Program-made: the position numbers and the translations under genes | Part shown: positions 8,474-17,742 of the stretch, in pieces | Layout of the letters: every line of letters begins with the position of its first letter | Position numbering within the stretch: the first letter of the stretch is position 1 | From: Chitinophagales bacterium | GTDB lineage: Bacteria; Bacteroidota; Bacteroidia; Chitinophagales; CAIODY01 | Assembly: GCA_947449695.1 (NCBI GenBank) | Contig: CANFST010000026.1 | Coordinates: 1 to 38,479 of the forward strand | DNA: 38,479 bases | Direction: 5' to 3' | Notes under the pieces: model-generated | The model's database searches: none | The model's input: only the letters and a program-made list of their open reading frames with translations | What the model was told of the DNA's origin: nothing

Positions 8474-9340
8474 ATGGCAAAGGCAAAAGACTTTTTTTCT
8501 CTGATAAAATTCAGTCATACTGTATTTGCTTTACCATTTGCCATTATTGGATTTTGTTTGGGGGTAAAAGAATCTTCTTTTTTTTCCGCTGAATACTTTT
8601 GGATTCTTTTTGCAAAGGTTTTGATTTGTATGATAACTGCCCGGACAGCTGCCATGGCTTTTAACAGGTATATCGACAGAAGATTTGATGCACTTAACCC
8701 TCGAACGGCCATAAGAGAAATCCCATCTAAAAAAATTTCACCCAATCAGGCTTTGTGGTTAACAATTTTGTCGTCATTGGTTTTGATTGCAACCACTTTT
8801 TTCATCAATAAAATTTGTTTTTATTTATCACCAATTGCTTTATTTGTTACACTTGGATATAGTTATACCAAGCGGTTTACAGCTTTGTGTCATCTGATAT
8901 TAGGTATTGGTTTGTCATTGGCGCCAGTTGGAGCTTATTTAGCAGTAGTTGGTCATTTTGATATTATTCCTGTAGTATTTGGTGTATTGGTAATTTTTTG
9001 GGTAAGTGGTTTTGATATGTTGTATGCATTGCAAGATGAAGATTTTGATAAAACCAACAAACTGTTTTCCATTCCAGTTGCTATTGGAAGAAAAAATACA
9101 TTGTTGTTATCGGTTGCGTTTCATCTTATTTCTATTGGCTGTGTTTTGTGTAACGGTTATTTGGGTAATTTTGGCCTGTGGTATTGGATAGGAGCAGCTT
9201 TGTTTTCTTCCTTATTAATTTATCAGCATTTAATATTAAGCCCAAAAGATATTAGCCGAATCAATTTAGCTTTTGCAACATTGAATGGCATATCGAGCAT
9301 TATATTTGCCTCGTTCTTTTTAATTGATTTTCTTTTTTAA
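8474..9340 (+). CDS. mqnP: UbiA-family prenyltransferase, MqnP-like (menaquinone biosynthesis)
   Basis: Polytopic inner-membrane prenyltransferase. The first Asp-rich motif is NRYIDRRFD (64-72), followed at once by ALNPRT, a combination seen in the MqnP/UbiA-like proteins of the futalosine menaquinone route rather than in MenA. The second Asp motif is DMLYALQDEDFD (181-192). About eight or nine hydrophobic segments occupy 288 residues. A role in attaching the polyprenyl tail to the menaquinone ring precursor is inferred from the family; 4-hydroxybenzoate prenylation is the common alternative annotation. No other mqn or men gene is in the window. A lipoprotein gene follows 19 nt downstream. 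Confidence 0.85.
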   Translation: MAKAKDFFSLIKFSHTVFALPFAIIGFCLGVKESSFFSAEYFWILFAKVLICMITARTAAMAFNRYIDRRFDALNPRTAIREIPSKKISPNQALWLTILSSLVLIATTFFINKICFYLSPIALFVTLGYSYTKRFTALCHLILGIGLSLAPVGAYLAVVGHFDIIPVVFGVLVIFWVSGFDMLYALQDEDFDKTNKLFSIPVAIGRKNTLLLSVAFHLISIGCVLCNGYLGNFGLWYWIGAALFSSLLIYQHLILSPKDISRINLAFATLNGISSIIFASFFLIDFLF

Positions 9341-9359
9341 AAATAAATTTTCCAAACAC

Positions 9360-9866
9360 ATGAAATTCTTGATTTTAGTTTTTGCTGCTTCTACAATTTT
9401 TTTAGCAAGTTGTAACAATACAACTACCAACGATAAAAAATCGGATAAAGATTCGACTACCACAATAACTAATTTTTTTGGAAAACAATTTGAAAATACT
9501 AATGCTATTGCGGCTTCGGAAGTTGTTGTTCAAATCAACTCAGGCAAACCGTTTAAGGGTGTAATGGAAGGCAGAATAATGGATGTATGTCAGGCAAAAG
9601 GTTGTTGGGCCAATTTAGAATTACCTGCCGGGCAAACAATTAAAGTATTATTCCGTGATGCAAATGGCGATGAATTTAGTATTGATAAAACTTCAACGGG
9701 AAAAATGATTGATGTGAATGGTGTGGGTTATATGGATACTACATCAGTTGAAATGTTGAAACATTATGCTGAAGATGATGGTGCGTCTAAAGAGGAGATA
9801 GCTAAAATAAAATCACCTGAAATTAAACCTGTATTTACAGCCAGTGGCGCATTTATAAAAAAATAA
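9360..9866 (+). CDS. DUF4920 lipoprotein
   Basis: Small exported lipoprotein of the DUF4920 family, whose function is unknown. The start at 9360 gives MKFLILVFAASTIFLASCNN with lipobox LASC (Cys at residue 18); a frame extension upstream would bury the signal peptide. After a Thr/Asp/Lys-rich linker, the domain shows the family core GRIMDVCQAKGCWANLEL, then VLFRDANGDEF and a late HYAEDDGASKEEIA segment. The two cysteines in the CQAKGC core are strongly kept in this family and may form a disulphide or bind metal. It lies close behind the prenyltransferase and 13 nt before the ABM-domain gene, suggesting cotranscription. Confidence 0.85.
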   Translation: MKFLILVFAASTIFLASCNNTTTNDKKSDKDSTTTITNFFGKQFENTNAIAASEVVVQINSGKPFKGVMEGRIMDVCQAKGCWANLELPAGQTIKVLFRDANGDEFSIDKTSTGKMIDVNGVGYMDTTSVEMLKHYAEDDGASKEEIAKIKSPEIKPVFTASGAFIKK

Positions 9867-9879
9867 TATTTATAGATAA

Positions 9880-10176
9880 ATGCTAATCAGAATTGTCAAA
9901 ATGACTTTTAAAAAAAACGAAGTAGAGAATTTTTTAAAAGTTTTTGAAGCTTCAAAAACTAAAATAAGAAATTTTGAAGGTTGCCAGCATTTGGAATTGT
10001 GGCAAGAAAAAAGCGAATCTGATATTTTATTCACTTATAGCTGGTGGCAAGATGACCATTGTTTGCAAAATTATCGTCAATCAGAATTATTTGCAGCTAC
10101 TTGGGCGCAAACAAAGATTTTATTTGCTGCCAAACCCGAAGCTTGGAGTGTGGATGTATTAAAAAAAATAGATTAA
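9880..10176 (+). CDS. ABM-domain protein (antibiotic biosynthesis monooxygenase-like)
   Basis: Ninety-eight residues forming a single dimeric alpha/beta-barrel-type ABM domain: MLIRIVKMTFK as first strand, FEGCQHLELWQE as the second strand region, then DILFTYSWWQDDHCLQNY and a C-terminal strand AEAWSV-like (KPEAWSVD). Members include quinol monooxygenases, haem-degrading proteins and many uncharacterised proteins, so no substrate is claimed. It is the last gene of the probable prenyltransferase-DUF4920-ABM transcript. The roughly 140 nt after it, before yidC, hold no convincing feature. Confidence 0.8.
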   Translation: MLIRIVKMTFKKNEVENFLKVFEASKTKIRNFEGCQHLELWQEKSESDILFTYSWWQDDHCLQNYRQSELFAATWAQTKILFAAKPEAWSVDVLKKID

Positions 10177-10318
10177 ATCTGCCCCAATATCCTATCCACC
10201 TTAATTAATGGTGTAATTACCTTCTTGGAATTGTTAGTTACCTAACACCAGAAACTCCACACTGCAATCTCAAAAAGTTTGCGTTTATTTGCAACCCAAA
10301 TTTTATAGAATATTTTTT

Positions 10319-12157
10319 ATGGATAAGAATACCGTCATTGGTTTTGTATTGATTTTTGCTTTGCTGGGTGGTTATATGTGGTATAACCAACCTACTAAAG
10401 AACAATTGGCTGCACAAAAACGCCAGCAAGATTCCATTGCAATTGCCAGTAAATTCGAGCAAGAACATTTTAAAGAACCAAGTAATATTGCAGATTCAAC
10501 TGATAAAAAAATAACCAATGATTCGTTGAAGAAGGCTTTGACTGGCTCTTTTGTAAGCTCTCAAAGTAATACTGAAATTGTAAAAACTTTAGAAAATGAT
10601 GTAGTAAAGGTAACCTTGAGTAGCAAAGGTGGACGCATTATATCAATTGAATTAAAAAATTATAAAACTTTTGATGGCAAGCCATTGCTTTTGGCTACTG
10701 AAAAAACTTTTTCGCAAGGCATTGAATTTTATACAAAACAAAATATGTTGTTGAACACAAACGATTTTGAGTTCAATGATATTGAAGGCAACAACAATTC
10801 TATCTCATTCACTGCTAAAAGCGATTCTGGTGGTTTTATTAAGCAAGCCTATACTTTAAAGCATGGGAGCTACATGGTTGATTATGATATTACATTGCAA
10901 GGCATGGATAAAATTATACCAGCTAATAATAGTGTCCTTGGCTTGAGTTGCAAAGCTGAATTGATAAAACAAGAACAAAATAGAGATAATGAAAATTTAT
11001 CTACCACAGTTTATTATCATTATGCTACTGATGATTATGACAAATTAGATGAAAATAAAAGCGAAGAGGTAAAACCTGCAACGAGCATTAAATGGTTTAG
11101 TTTTAAACAAAGGTTTTTCAATATATCATTGTTGAATAAAGAAGAATTTTCAGATGTAAAGTTTAGTCAAAAAAAATCTGATTCGTTAGGCAAATTAAAA
11201 AGCATGACAGCTTATGTTATGATGCCTTTTAATCATACCAATCAACAAACCTATCATTTGCAGTGGTATATTGGTCCAAACAAATATAATGAATTAAAGT
11301 CGCTGAATATTGGATTAGAAAAAATAATTACACTTGGTGGTGGAATTTTTAAATGGGTGAAATACCTAAATCAATATGTCATCATTCCAATTTTTAATTT
11401 CTTCGATGGCTATCATATCAGCTATGGTTATATCATTTTGATTTTGGTTTTAATTTTCCGATTGATTCTATTTCCATTGAATTTTAAAACATTTAGCAGC
11501 GCTGCAAAAATGCGAATCATCAAACCTGAAATTGATGAATTGAGAGCCAAGTATAAAGATGACCAAGCTAAATTTGGGCAAGAGCAAATGAAGCTCTATC
11601 GTCGAGCTGGCGTAAGTCCACTGGGCGGCTGTTTACCTCAATTAATGCAAATTCCGATTTTCGTTTCGATGTATTATTTCTATCCATCTTCCATTGAATT
11701 ACGTCAGCAAGCATGGCTTTGGTCGCCTGATTTGTCTAATTTTGATTCGATTTTAAATTTAGGGTTCAGCATTCCTGGCTATGGTAGTCATATTAGTCTG
11801 TTCACTTTGTTGATGACGGCAACCACTTATGTAACCATGTATTTGAACCGCAATCAGATGAATATGAATAGCGACCCTAACATGAAAGCAATGCAATGGA
11901 TACAATATGTTTTCCCAATAATGTTATTAGGTGTATTTAATAATTCTCCAGCAGCTTTATCTTATTATTATTTGTTGCAAAATTTAACTGCTATTGCTCA
12001 ACAATTTATTATTCAAAAATTTGTAATTGATGAAAAAAAATTGCATTTACAAATTGAGGAAAATAAAAAACGCCCAGAAAAAAAATCTGGCTGGCAACAA
12101 CGATTGGATGAAGCATACAAAATGAGAGAGCAACAAAATAAAAAGGGCAAAAGATGA
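10319..12157 (+). CDS. yidC: Membrane protein insertase YidC
   Basis: Inserts and folds inner-membrane proteins, alone or with SecYEG. The ATG at 10319 gives MDKNTVIGFVLIFALLGGYM, the standard N-terminal membrane anchor; the longer frame opening 30 nt upstream is not needed. A large periplasmic beta-sandwich domain follows (about residues 75-345). The conserved Oxa1/YidC five-helix domain starts at YHISYGYIILILVLIFRLIL, containing the conserved arginine in the first core helix, then GGCLPQLMQIPIFVSMYYF and SYYYLLQNLTAIAQQ. The C-terminal tail is Lys/Gln-rich, as expected for ribosome contact. The 612-residue length is typical for Bacteroidota. Confidence 0.97.
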   Translation: MDKNTVIGFVLIFALLGGYMWYNQPTKEQLAAQKRQQDSIAIASKFEQEHFKEPSNIADSTDKKITNDSLKKALTGSFVSSQSNTEIVKTLENDVVKVTLSSKGGRIISIELKNYKTFDGKPLLLATEKTFSQGIEFYTKQNMLLNTNDFEFNDIEGNNNSISFTAKSDSGGFIKQAYTLKHGSYMVDYDITLQGMDKIIPANNSVLGLSCKAELIKQEQNRDNENLSTTVYYHYATDDYDKLDENKSEEVKPATSIKWFSFKQRFFNISLLNKEEFSDVKFSQKKSDSLGKLKSMTAYVMMPFNHTNQQTYHLQWYIGPNKYNELKSLNIGLEKIITLGGGIFKWVKYLNQYVIIPIFNFFDGYHISYGYIILILVLIFRLILFPLNFKTFSSAAKMRIIKPEIDELRAKYKDDQAKFGQEQMKLYRRAGVSPLGGCLPQLMQIPIFVSMYYFYPSSIELRQQAWLWSPDLSNFDSILNLGFSIPGYGSHISLFTLLMTATTYVTMYLNRNQMNMNSDPNMKAMQWIQYVFPIMLLGVFNNSPAALSYYYLLQNLTAIAQQFIIQKFVIDEKKLHLQIEENKKRPEKKSGWQQRLDEAYKMREQQNKKGKR

Positions 12158-12274
12158 AATTTTTAGCCAAATGGTTGCATGTATCTAAAAAAATATTTAT
12201 TTGGCATTTTACAAAATGAAACTTACTTTTGGCTTTCAATTTTATTTCAAAAATTTTTAAACAATCAAAATACA

Positions 12275-14524
12275 ATGAGAAAAATTCTTCTTCTTTCACT
12301 TGGCTTTGCTCCAGCATTATTATTTGCTCAAAAGAATAATATTGTTGGTTCGTCGTTAGTAAAAACATCTAACATTCAAAAAGCAAAACCATCTTCTGCG
12401 GCTTTTATGCAAGCCACTGATAATTGCACATCTAATGGTTCTGCAAAAAGTAACAAACCTGGCCATGCAAAAATTACTTCTGCTGTTGGTACTGTAATCG
12501 GTCACTCTTATTATGATTTACAAAGCAATGCATCTGTTCAACGTCGTGTAAATCGTTATGCAGGTGGTAAAACATCTGCTACGTGGACTTTTGCGCCAGT
12601 TGCTGATTCGGGTTCTTCAACTTTTCCAGCAAGAGGAACAGGGTATAATTATTTTAATGGTACAAGTTGGAATGCAATTCCTACAGCTCGTCAAGAAGCT
12701 TCAACTAGAACTGGTTGGCCAGCATTGGTAGTGAATAAAAATAATGAAGAAGTAATTATTACACATACTAATGTAAGTGGAACTATTTATGCAAATCATA
12801 AGCTGAAAAACACTGCCGTTGGCAATACAACTTGGACTGAAAATAATATTACAACCAATGCAACTGATATTTGGGTAAGAACTGCTGCATCTCATGATGC
12901 AAATCATGATATGATTTATATGATTGATGCAAGTCAGGATACTAACTACGTTAAATCGGGTTGTACAACAAAACAACCTATGTTGTATTCACGTTCAACC
13001 GATGGCGGAGTAACATGGAGCACAGACCATATTTTAATTCCAGGGTTTCCATGCAATCGTTATTATAGAAATGGGGGCGATGATTATTTTATAGATGCAA
13101 AAGATTCAATAGTGGCGATAGTTGTTGCTGGTACAGGAAGAGATATTACATTATTCAAATCAACTGATTGGGGTGTTACATTTTCAAGTTTGGCAGTTCA
13201 ATCATTCCCTATTGCAGCTTATCATGGCGGAGCAACTGGTTCTATAACTGATTCAATTGAATCAAATGATGGTAACGTAACTTGTCTGATTGATAATTGG
13301 GGTAAAGTGCATGTATGGTGGGGGTCTTATTGGTTAAAAGGTAATCCGCAATCTTCTTCAAGTTGGTCTTTTTACCCAAAATTAAGTGCCTTGGTTTATT
13401 GGAATGAGTATGCACAACAAGCAAGGGATTTAGATAACATCTTGTTTACTTTGCACGATTGTGATAACAATGGCGCATTTGATTTAGGTACAGGATATGA
13501 TGTAGGTACTGCTAGTGCACAAGATGCAATTTACCGTTCAGGAATGGTATCAATGCCTCAAGCTGGTATTGATGCATCAGGTAATATTTATGTTACTTAT
13601 TCAGAGCTAATTGAAAATGATACAACAGGAATTTCAAATTCAATGAATACGATTGCTGGTCAAAATTATCGCGATTTATTTATGATGTATTTAAAGCCCG
13701 ATGTTGCTGCTCAATCTTATGATTCAGCTTTTGCAGTTCATTCAGCAAATTACACTTGGAGTTTTCCTGTTAATATTACTAAAACACCTGGATTTGAAGA
13801 TGTTTTTCCTTCTATGTCACGTGATGTAGATTCAAAGGCTTATATCACTTGGCAAGAAGATATTGAACCAGGAACTAATCTAATTAATGGTGATCCAGGT
13901 GGATTGAACTACATTAAATATATGGAATTGGATATTACGCAATTCCAAACTGATGCAACTACAGGTTCAAATGTTTGTCAAACAACAACTTTAACAGCAC
14001 CTGTTGCTCAGTTTGATACTGCATCTGCTGGTTGTACCTGGCATTTTACTGATCAATCTACTCCATCTGCTTTGGCTTGGAGCTGGGTTTTCCCATCTGA
14101 TGCTACCCCACAAACATCAACTCAACCTAACCCATCAGTTGTTTTCTCAAATGGTGGAAATCACATTATTAAATTAGATGTTTATAATCAAGCTGGAACA
14201 ACCCATAGCCAAAGAACAATTAAAGTAAATGGTTCTGGTTGTGTGAATGGTATCGAAACAGTTTTAAATGAACATGCAGTAAATATTTATCCTAACCCAA
14301 CTACTGGATCAATAAACATTTCATTTAATAATTTGGATGCTAATAACGCTTCTATTCAGATTGAAAATATGTTAGGACAACAAGTTGCTAATTTGCAAAA
14401 TCAAACAATTCATAGCGGAAGCAACTTTAGTTTCAATTTACAAAATCAAACTGCTGGTGTTTATCTTGTAAAAATTAAAACAGAAAAAGGAAGTTTAACT
14501 CAAAAATTGGTTATTGAAAAATAA
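12275..14524 (+). CDS. Secreted T9SS protein with Asp-box (sialidase-like) repeats and PKD-like domain
   Basis: Large exported protein with signal peptide MRKILLLSLGFAPALLFAQ; the ATG at 12275 was chosen because it directly opens this signal, whereas the frame upstream adds 32 implausible residues. Two Asp-box motifs are visible, STDGGVTW (241-248) and STDWGVTF (296-303), as found in BNR/sialidase-type propellers. A PKD-like module follows (HFTDQSTPSALAWSWVFPS, then NGGNHIIKLDVYN). Residues 670-749 are a T9SS C-terminal sorting domain, beginning NIYPNPTTGSINIS and ending GVYLVKIKTEKGS plus a basic tail. The propeller part does not reveal an enzyme. It is followed by a strong terminator and is probably transcribed alone or by readthrough from yidC. 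Confidence 0.88.
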   Translation: MRKILLLSLGFAPALLFAQKNNIVGSSLVKTSNIQKAKPSSAAFMQATDNCTSNGSAKSNKPGHAKITSAVGTVIGHSYYDLQSNASVQRRVNRYAGGKTSATWTFAPVADSGSSTFPARGTGYNYFNGTSWNAIPTARQEASTRTGWPALVVNKNNEEVIITHTNVSGTIYANHKLKNTAVGNTTWTENNITTNATDIWVRTAASHDANHDMIYMIDASQDTNYVKSGCTTKQPMLYSRSTDGGVTWSTDHILIPGFPCNRYYRNGGDDYFIDAKDSIVAIVVAGTGRDITLFKSTDWGVTFSSLAVQSFPIAAYHGGATGSITDSIESNDGNVTCLIDNWGKVHVWWGSYWLKGNPQSSSSWSFYPKLSALVYWNEYAQQARDLDNILFTLHDCDNNGAFDLGTGYDVGTASAQDAIYRSGMVSMPQAGIDASGNIYVTYSELIENDTTGISNSMNTIAGQNYRDLFMMYLKPDVAAQSYDSAFAVHSANYTWSFPVNITKTPGFEDVFPSMSRDVDSKAYITWQEDIEPGTNLINGDPGGLNYIKYMELDITQFQTDATTGSNVCQTTTLTAPVAQFDTASAGCTWHFTDQSTPSALAWSWVFPSDATPQTSTQPNPSVVFSNGGNHIIKLDVYNQAGTTHSQRTIKVNGSGCVNGIETVLNEHAVNIYPNPTTGSINISFNNLDANNASIQIENMLGQQVANLQNQTIHSGSNFSFNLQNQTAGVYLVKIKTEKGSLTQKLVIEK

Positions 14525-14544
14525 TCATAATAAAAATTAATTTT

Positions 14545-14584
14545 ACAGCCTTGTTGTTTAAATGCAACAAGGCTGTTTTTTTTT
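14545..14584 (+). terminator. Intrinsic terminator after the Asp-box T9SS gene
   Basis: A perfect 12-bp stem (ACAGCCTTGTTG paired with its complement at 14565-14576) with an 8-nt loop is followed by eight T residues. It lies 20 nt after the stop codon. Confidence 0.92.
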
Positions 14585-14606
14585 CAAAACATCCAAATCC
14601 ATCATA

Positions 14607-16130
14607 ATGAATATTATTGGCAGCATTGTTAAAAATGCTTTGCAGATTAGAAAAAGGTTGGAAAGAGGCAATAATTTATCACCTCAAAAGCAACAGCAAA
14701 AGCAATTATTAAAATTATTGCAACAAGCTCAATTCACTGAATTTGGAATTCATCATCATTTTAATCAGGCATTAGAAAATAAAAAGCAAGCACAACTAGT
14801 TTTTAAAACTAATGTGCCAGTTTTTAATTACAATAAAATTTTTAATGAGTGGTGGTATAAAACTTTAGAGGGTGGACAAAACATTTGTTGGAAGGGTAAA
14901 GTAAAATATTTTGCATTAAGTAGTGGTACAAGTGAATCAGCCAGCAAGCGGATACCTGTTACAGCTGAAATGTTGAAAAGTATAAAGCGAACTTCTGTAA
15001 GGCAAATTATTACTTTAGCCGATTTCAATTTGCCAGATGAGACTTTCTGGAAAGGAGCATTATTGATTGGCGGAAGCACTAAACTTACATTTAAACATAA
15101 ATATTATGAAGGTGATTTAAGCGGAATAAGCGCTAAAAACCGACCACTTTGGTTTCAGAGATATTACAAACCTGGCAGTAAAATAGCAGCCGAAAAAAAC
15201 TGGGATGATAAATTAGAACAGATTATTGAATCTGCCCCAAAATGGGATATTGGCTTTATAGTCGGAATTCCTTCATGGGTGCAGTTATTACTTGAACGGA
15301 TTATAGAAAAATACCAACTTAATACAATCCACGATTTATGGCCTAATCTAAACCTTTATATTCATAGTGGTGTTGCATTTGATCCTTATAAAAAGTCTTT
15401 TGAAAAATTGTTTGGGAAAAATGTTCAATTTATGGAAAGCTATTTATCTAGTGAAGGTTATTTTGCTTTTCAAACCCGACCTGAACAAGGCAGCATGACA
15501 TTAGTTTTGAATGGAGGAATTTTTTATGAATTTGTTCCTTTTGATGAAAATAATTTTGATGAAAACGGCGAAATAAAATCGGATTGTAAATCTTATTTTA
15601 TTAATGAGGTAGAAGAAGGTGTAGATTATGCCATCATTATAAGCACTTGTGCTGGCGCTTGGCGATATTTGATTGGCGATGTAATTAAATTTACAAACGC
15701 TGCTAAATGTGAAATTGTTATTACCGGCAGAACTAAGCATTTTTTAAGTATTACTGGCGAACATTTAAGTGTAGAGAATATGAGCAAAGCATTAAGCATT
15801 GTTGCCAATGATTTCAATATTGAACTAAATGAATATGCCATTTGTGCCGAATCATTTGGTAATCTTTTTGCACATCGCTGGTATATTGGTTGCGACCAAA
15901 ATATTGATGTTAATCAATTAAAAAATAAGTTGGACGAAGAATTAGTAAAAATAAATGATGATTATGCTACAGAGCGAACTTCAGCTTTAAAAGAAATTTT
16001 CGTTGAGGTTGTTCCTAATCAAAAATTTCTTGATTTTTTAAAACATGAAGGTAAAGTAGGAGCACAAATAAAATTCCCGAGAGTACTTAAAGGCGCTCAA
16101 TTAGAGCGTTGGAAAAATTTTATCGGATAG
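14607..16130 (+). CDS. GH3-family acyl-adenylate/amide-forming enzyme
   Basis: Member of the GH3 (auxin-responsive promoter) family, which in plants conjugates carboxylic acids to amino acids through an acyl-adenylate; bacterial members are of unknown substrate. The ATP-binding SSGTSESASKRIPVT element is at about residues 102-116, and the late adenylation region YLIGDVIKF ... ITGRTKHFLSITGEHLSVEN is clear. The total of 507 residues is typical. The longer frame starting in the preceding terminator hairpin was rejected in favour of ATG 14607 (MNIIGSIVKNALQIRKRLE), which is how Bacteroidota homologues usually begin. No partner biosynthetic genes are nearby. Confidence 0.88.
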   Translation: MNIIGSIVKNALQIRKRLERGNNLSPQKQQQKQLLKLLQQAQFTEFGIHHHFNQALENKKQAQLVFKTNVPVFNYNKIFNEWWYKTLEGGQNICWKGKVKYFALSSGTSESASKRIPVTAEMLKSIKRTSVRQIITLADFNLPDETFWKGALLIGGSTKLTFKHKYYEGDLSGISAKNRPLWFQRYYKPGSKIAAEKNWDDKLEQIIESAPKWDIGFIVGIPSWVQLLLERIIEKYQLNTIHDLWPNLNLYIHSGVAFDPYKKSFEKLFGKNVQFMESYLSSEGYFAFQTRPEQGSMTLVLNGGIFYEFVPFDENNFDENGEIKSDCKSYFINEVEEGVDYAIIISTCAGAWRYLIGDVIKFTNAAKCEIVITGRTKHFLSITGEHLSVENMSKALSIVANDFNIELNEYAICAESFGNLFAHRWYIGCDQNIDVNQLKNKLDEELVKINDDYATERTSALKEIFVEVVPNQKFLDFLKHEGKVGAQIKFPRVLKGAQLERWKNFIG

Positions 16131-16206
16131 TTTTTTGTTTATTTTTTTCTAAAATATTTAAATATCATTTCAAGATTCATTTTTACAGAAAAAGGCAGAT
16201 AATATT

Positions 16207-16238
16207 TTTGAATTTTCATTTTGCAAAAACTACTTTTG
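16207..16238 (+). promoter_or_regulatory. Candidate promoter for lutB (TTTG, 20 nt, TACTTTTG)
   Basis: A TTTG at 16207-16210 and TACTTTTG at 16231-16238 match the Bacteroidota -33/-7 pattern with 20-nt spacing. The expected start of transcription would leave a leader of roughly 55 nt before the lutB ATG. Confidence 0.55.
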
Positions 16239-16298
16239 TTTCCTTACTGAGAAAATCACTAATTCAACTTTTATCATCAACAATTTAACACTTCATTT

Positions 16299-17672
16299 AT
16301 GAGTGATTCCGTAGAAACATTTTTCGACAAAGCAGCCGTGAAATCTGCTGACAAAGAGCATCGCCGTAAATTATTGTTCAACATTGGCAAATACAATGAA
16401 TCTGTTGTGAAAGGAAAACAACAGTATGATAATTTGGAATTGGCAAAGCAACGAGCTAAAAATGTGAAGTGGAAAGCGATTGATAATCTGGATAAATACC
16501 TTACCGAATTTGAAAGCAATTTTACCAAAAATGGTGGAACAGTTTTGTGGGCTGAAACTGCCGATGATGCAATAAAAGAGATTTATAAAATCTGCAAAGA
16601 AAATGATGCACGAATGGTGGTGAAAAGCAAAAGCATGGTGACCGAAGAAATTCATTTGAATGAAGCATTGAAAAAAATTGGTGTCGAAAGTGTTGAAACT
16701 GATTTGGGCGAATACATTCAACAATTAGATGGTGAAGCTCCGTATCATATTGTTACGCCAGCAATGCACAAAAGTAAAGAAGATGTAGCTCGTGTTTTCA
16801 ACGAACATTTAGGAACGCCGTTAGATTATACACCTTCGCAAATGACGATGGTGGCTCGTGAAAAACTTCGAGCAAAGTACACTTCAGCCGATATTGGAGT
16901 TACTGGTGCTAATTTTATTTTAGCAGATACAGGCTCAATTTTAGTGTTAGAAAATGAAGGCAATGCTCGATTAACAACTGCTTTTCCCAAGATTCATATT
17001 GCTATTGTTGGTATCGAAAAAATATTGCCGAGTGTGCATGACTTGGCGCTGTTCCTGCCTTTGCTGGCTACTTATGGCACTGGTCAGAAAGTTACGGTGT
17101 ATAATTCTATCATCAGCGGACCAAAACAAAATGGCGAAATTGATGGCCCTGAAAAAATGTACGTTATACTTTTAGATAATGGTCGTACAAATTTATTAGC
17201 ACAACCTGAGCAACGAGAAGCCTTGTACTGCATACGTTGTGGCAGTTGTTTGAATGCTTGCCCAGTTTATAAAAATATTGGCGGACATGCTTATGGCACA
17301 ACTTACAGTGGTCCAATTGGCTCTGTAATTACGCCACATTTCAAAGGAATGGAAGAATTTAAACACTTGAGTTTTGCTTCATCGTTATGTGGAAATTGCA
17401 CTGAAGTGTGTCCAATGAAAATAAATTTGCACGAACTGTTATTATTGAACAGGCGTGATGCTGTGAAAGAAGGATTAGTAAGTAGTCAAGAAAAAATTGG
17501 TTGGGCGGCATGGAAAATTGGCATGAAACATCGCAAGCTGATGGATACTGGCAGCAGCAATTTGAGAAATTTTTTCATGAAAAAATATTTTAAAGAATCG
17601 TGGGGAAAATTTCATGACTTACCAAAATTTCCAAAAAAATCTTTCAACGAAATGTGGAGAGAGAAGAAATAG
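16299..17672 (+). CDS. lutB: LutB-type iron-sulfur protein of lactate utilisation
   Basis: LUD-domain iron-sulfur protein similar to LutB (YkgF), a subunit of the LutABC L-lactate dehydrogenase. The LUD domain fills about residues 60-295 (VVKSKSMVTEEIHLNEAL; GANFILADTGSILVLENEGN). A dicluster ferredoxin part follows: C311-x2-C314-x2-C317-x3-C321 in CIRCGSCLNACP, and C364-x2-C367-x3-C371 in CGNCTEVCP. The C-terminal tail ends at residue 457, near the family norm. LutA and LutC genes are not adjacent, so either they lie elsewhere or the protein works with other partners. Confidence 0.92.
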   Translation: MSDSVETFFDKAAVKSADKEHRRKLLFNIGKYNESVVKGKQQYDNLELAKQRAKNVKWKAIDNLDKYLTEFESNFTKNGGTVLWAETADDAIKEIYKICKENDARMVVKSKSMVTEEIHLNEALKKIGVESVETDLGEYIQQLDGEAPYHIVTPAMHKSKEDVARVFNEHLGTPLDYTPSQMTMVAREKLRAKYTSADIGVTGANFILADTGSILVLENEGNARLTTAFPKIHIAIVGIEKILPSVHDLALFLPLLATYGTGQKVTVYNSIISGPKQNGEIDGPEKMYVILLDNGRTNLLAQPEQREALYCIRCGSCLNACPVYKNIGGHAYGTTYSGPIGSVITPHFKGMEEFKHLSFASSLCGNCTEVCPMKINLHELLLLNRRDAVKEGLVSSQEKIGWAAWKIGMKHRKLMDTGSSNLRNFFMKKYFKESWGKFHDLPKFPKKSFNEMWREKK

Positions 17673-17742
17673 TTGCTGGTTTTTGGTAATTGGTTACTTG
17701 TTTTTTTTATAAACTTTATAACTTGATAAACTTTACAAACTG

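Noticed and set aside
10177-10318. Possible hairpin GGTGT/ACACC before yidC as a riboswitch or terminator
   Set aside because: Only five paired bases enclose an unstructured loop, with no T run and no match to a known element.
12009-12368. Minus-strand frame of 119 codons over the yidC end and the next gene's start
   Set aside because: It overlaps two well supported plus-strand genes and has no recognisable domain or promoter.
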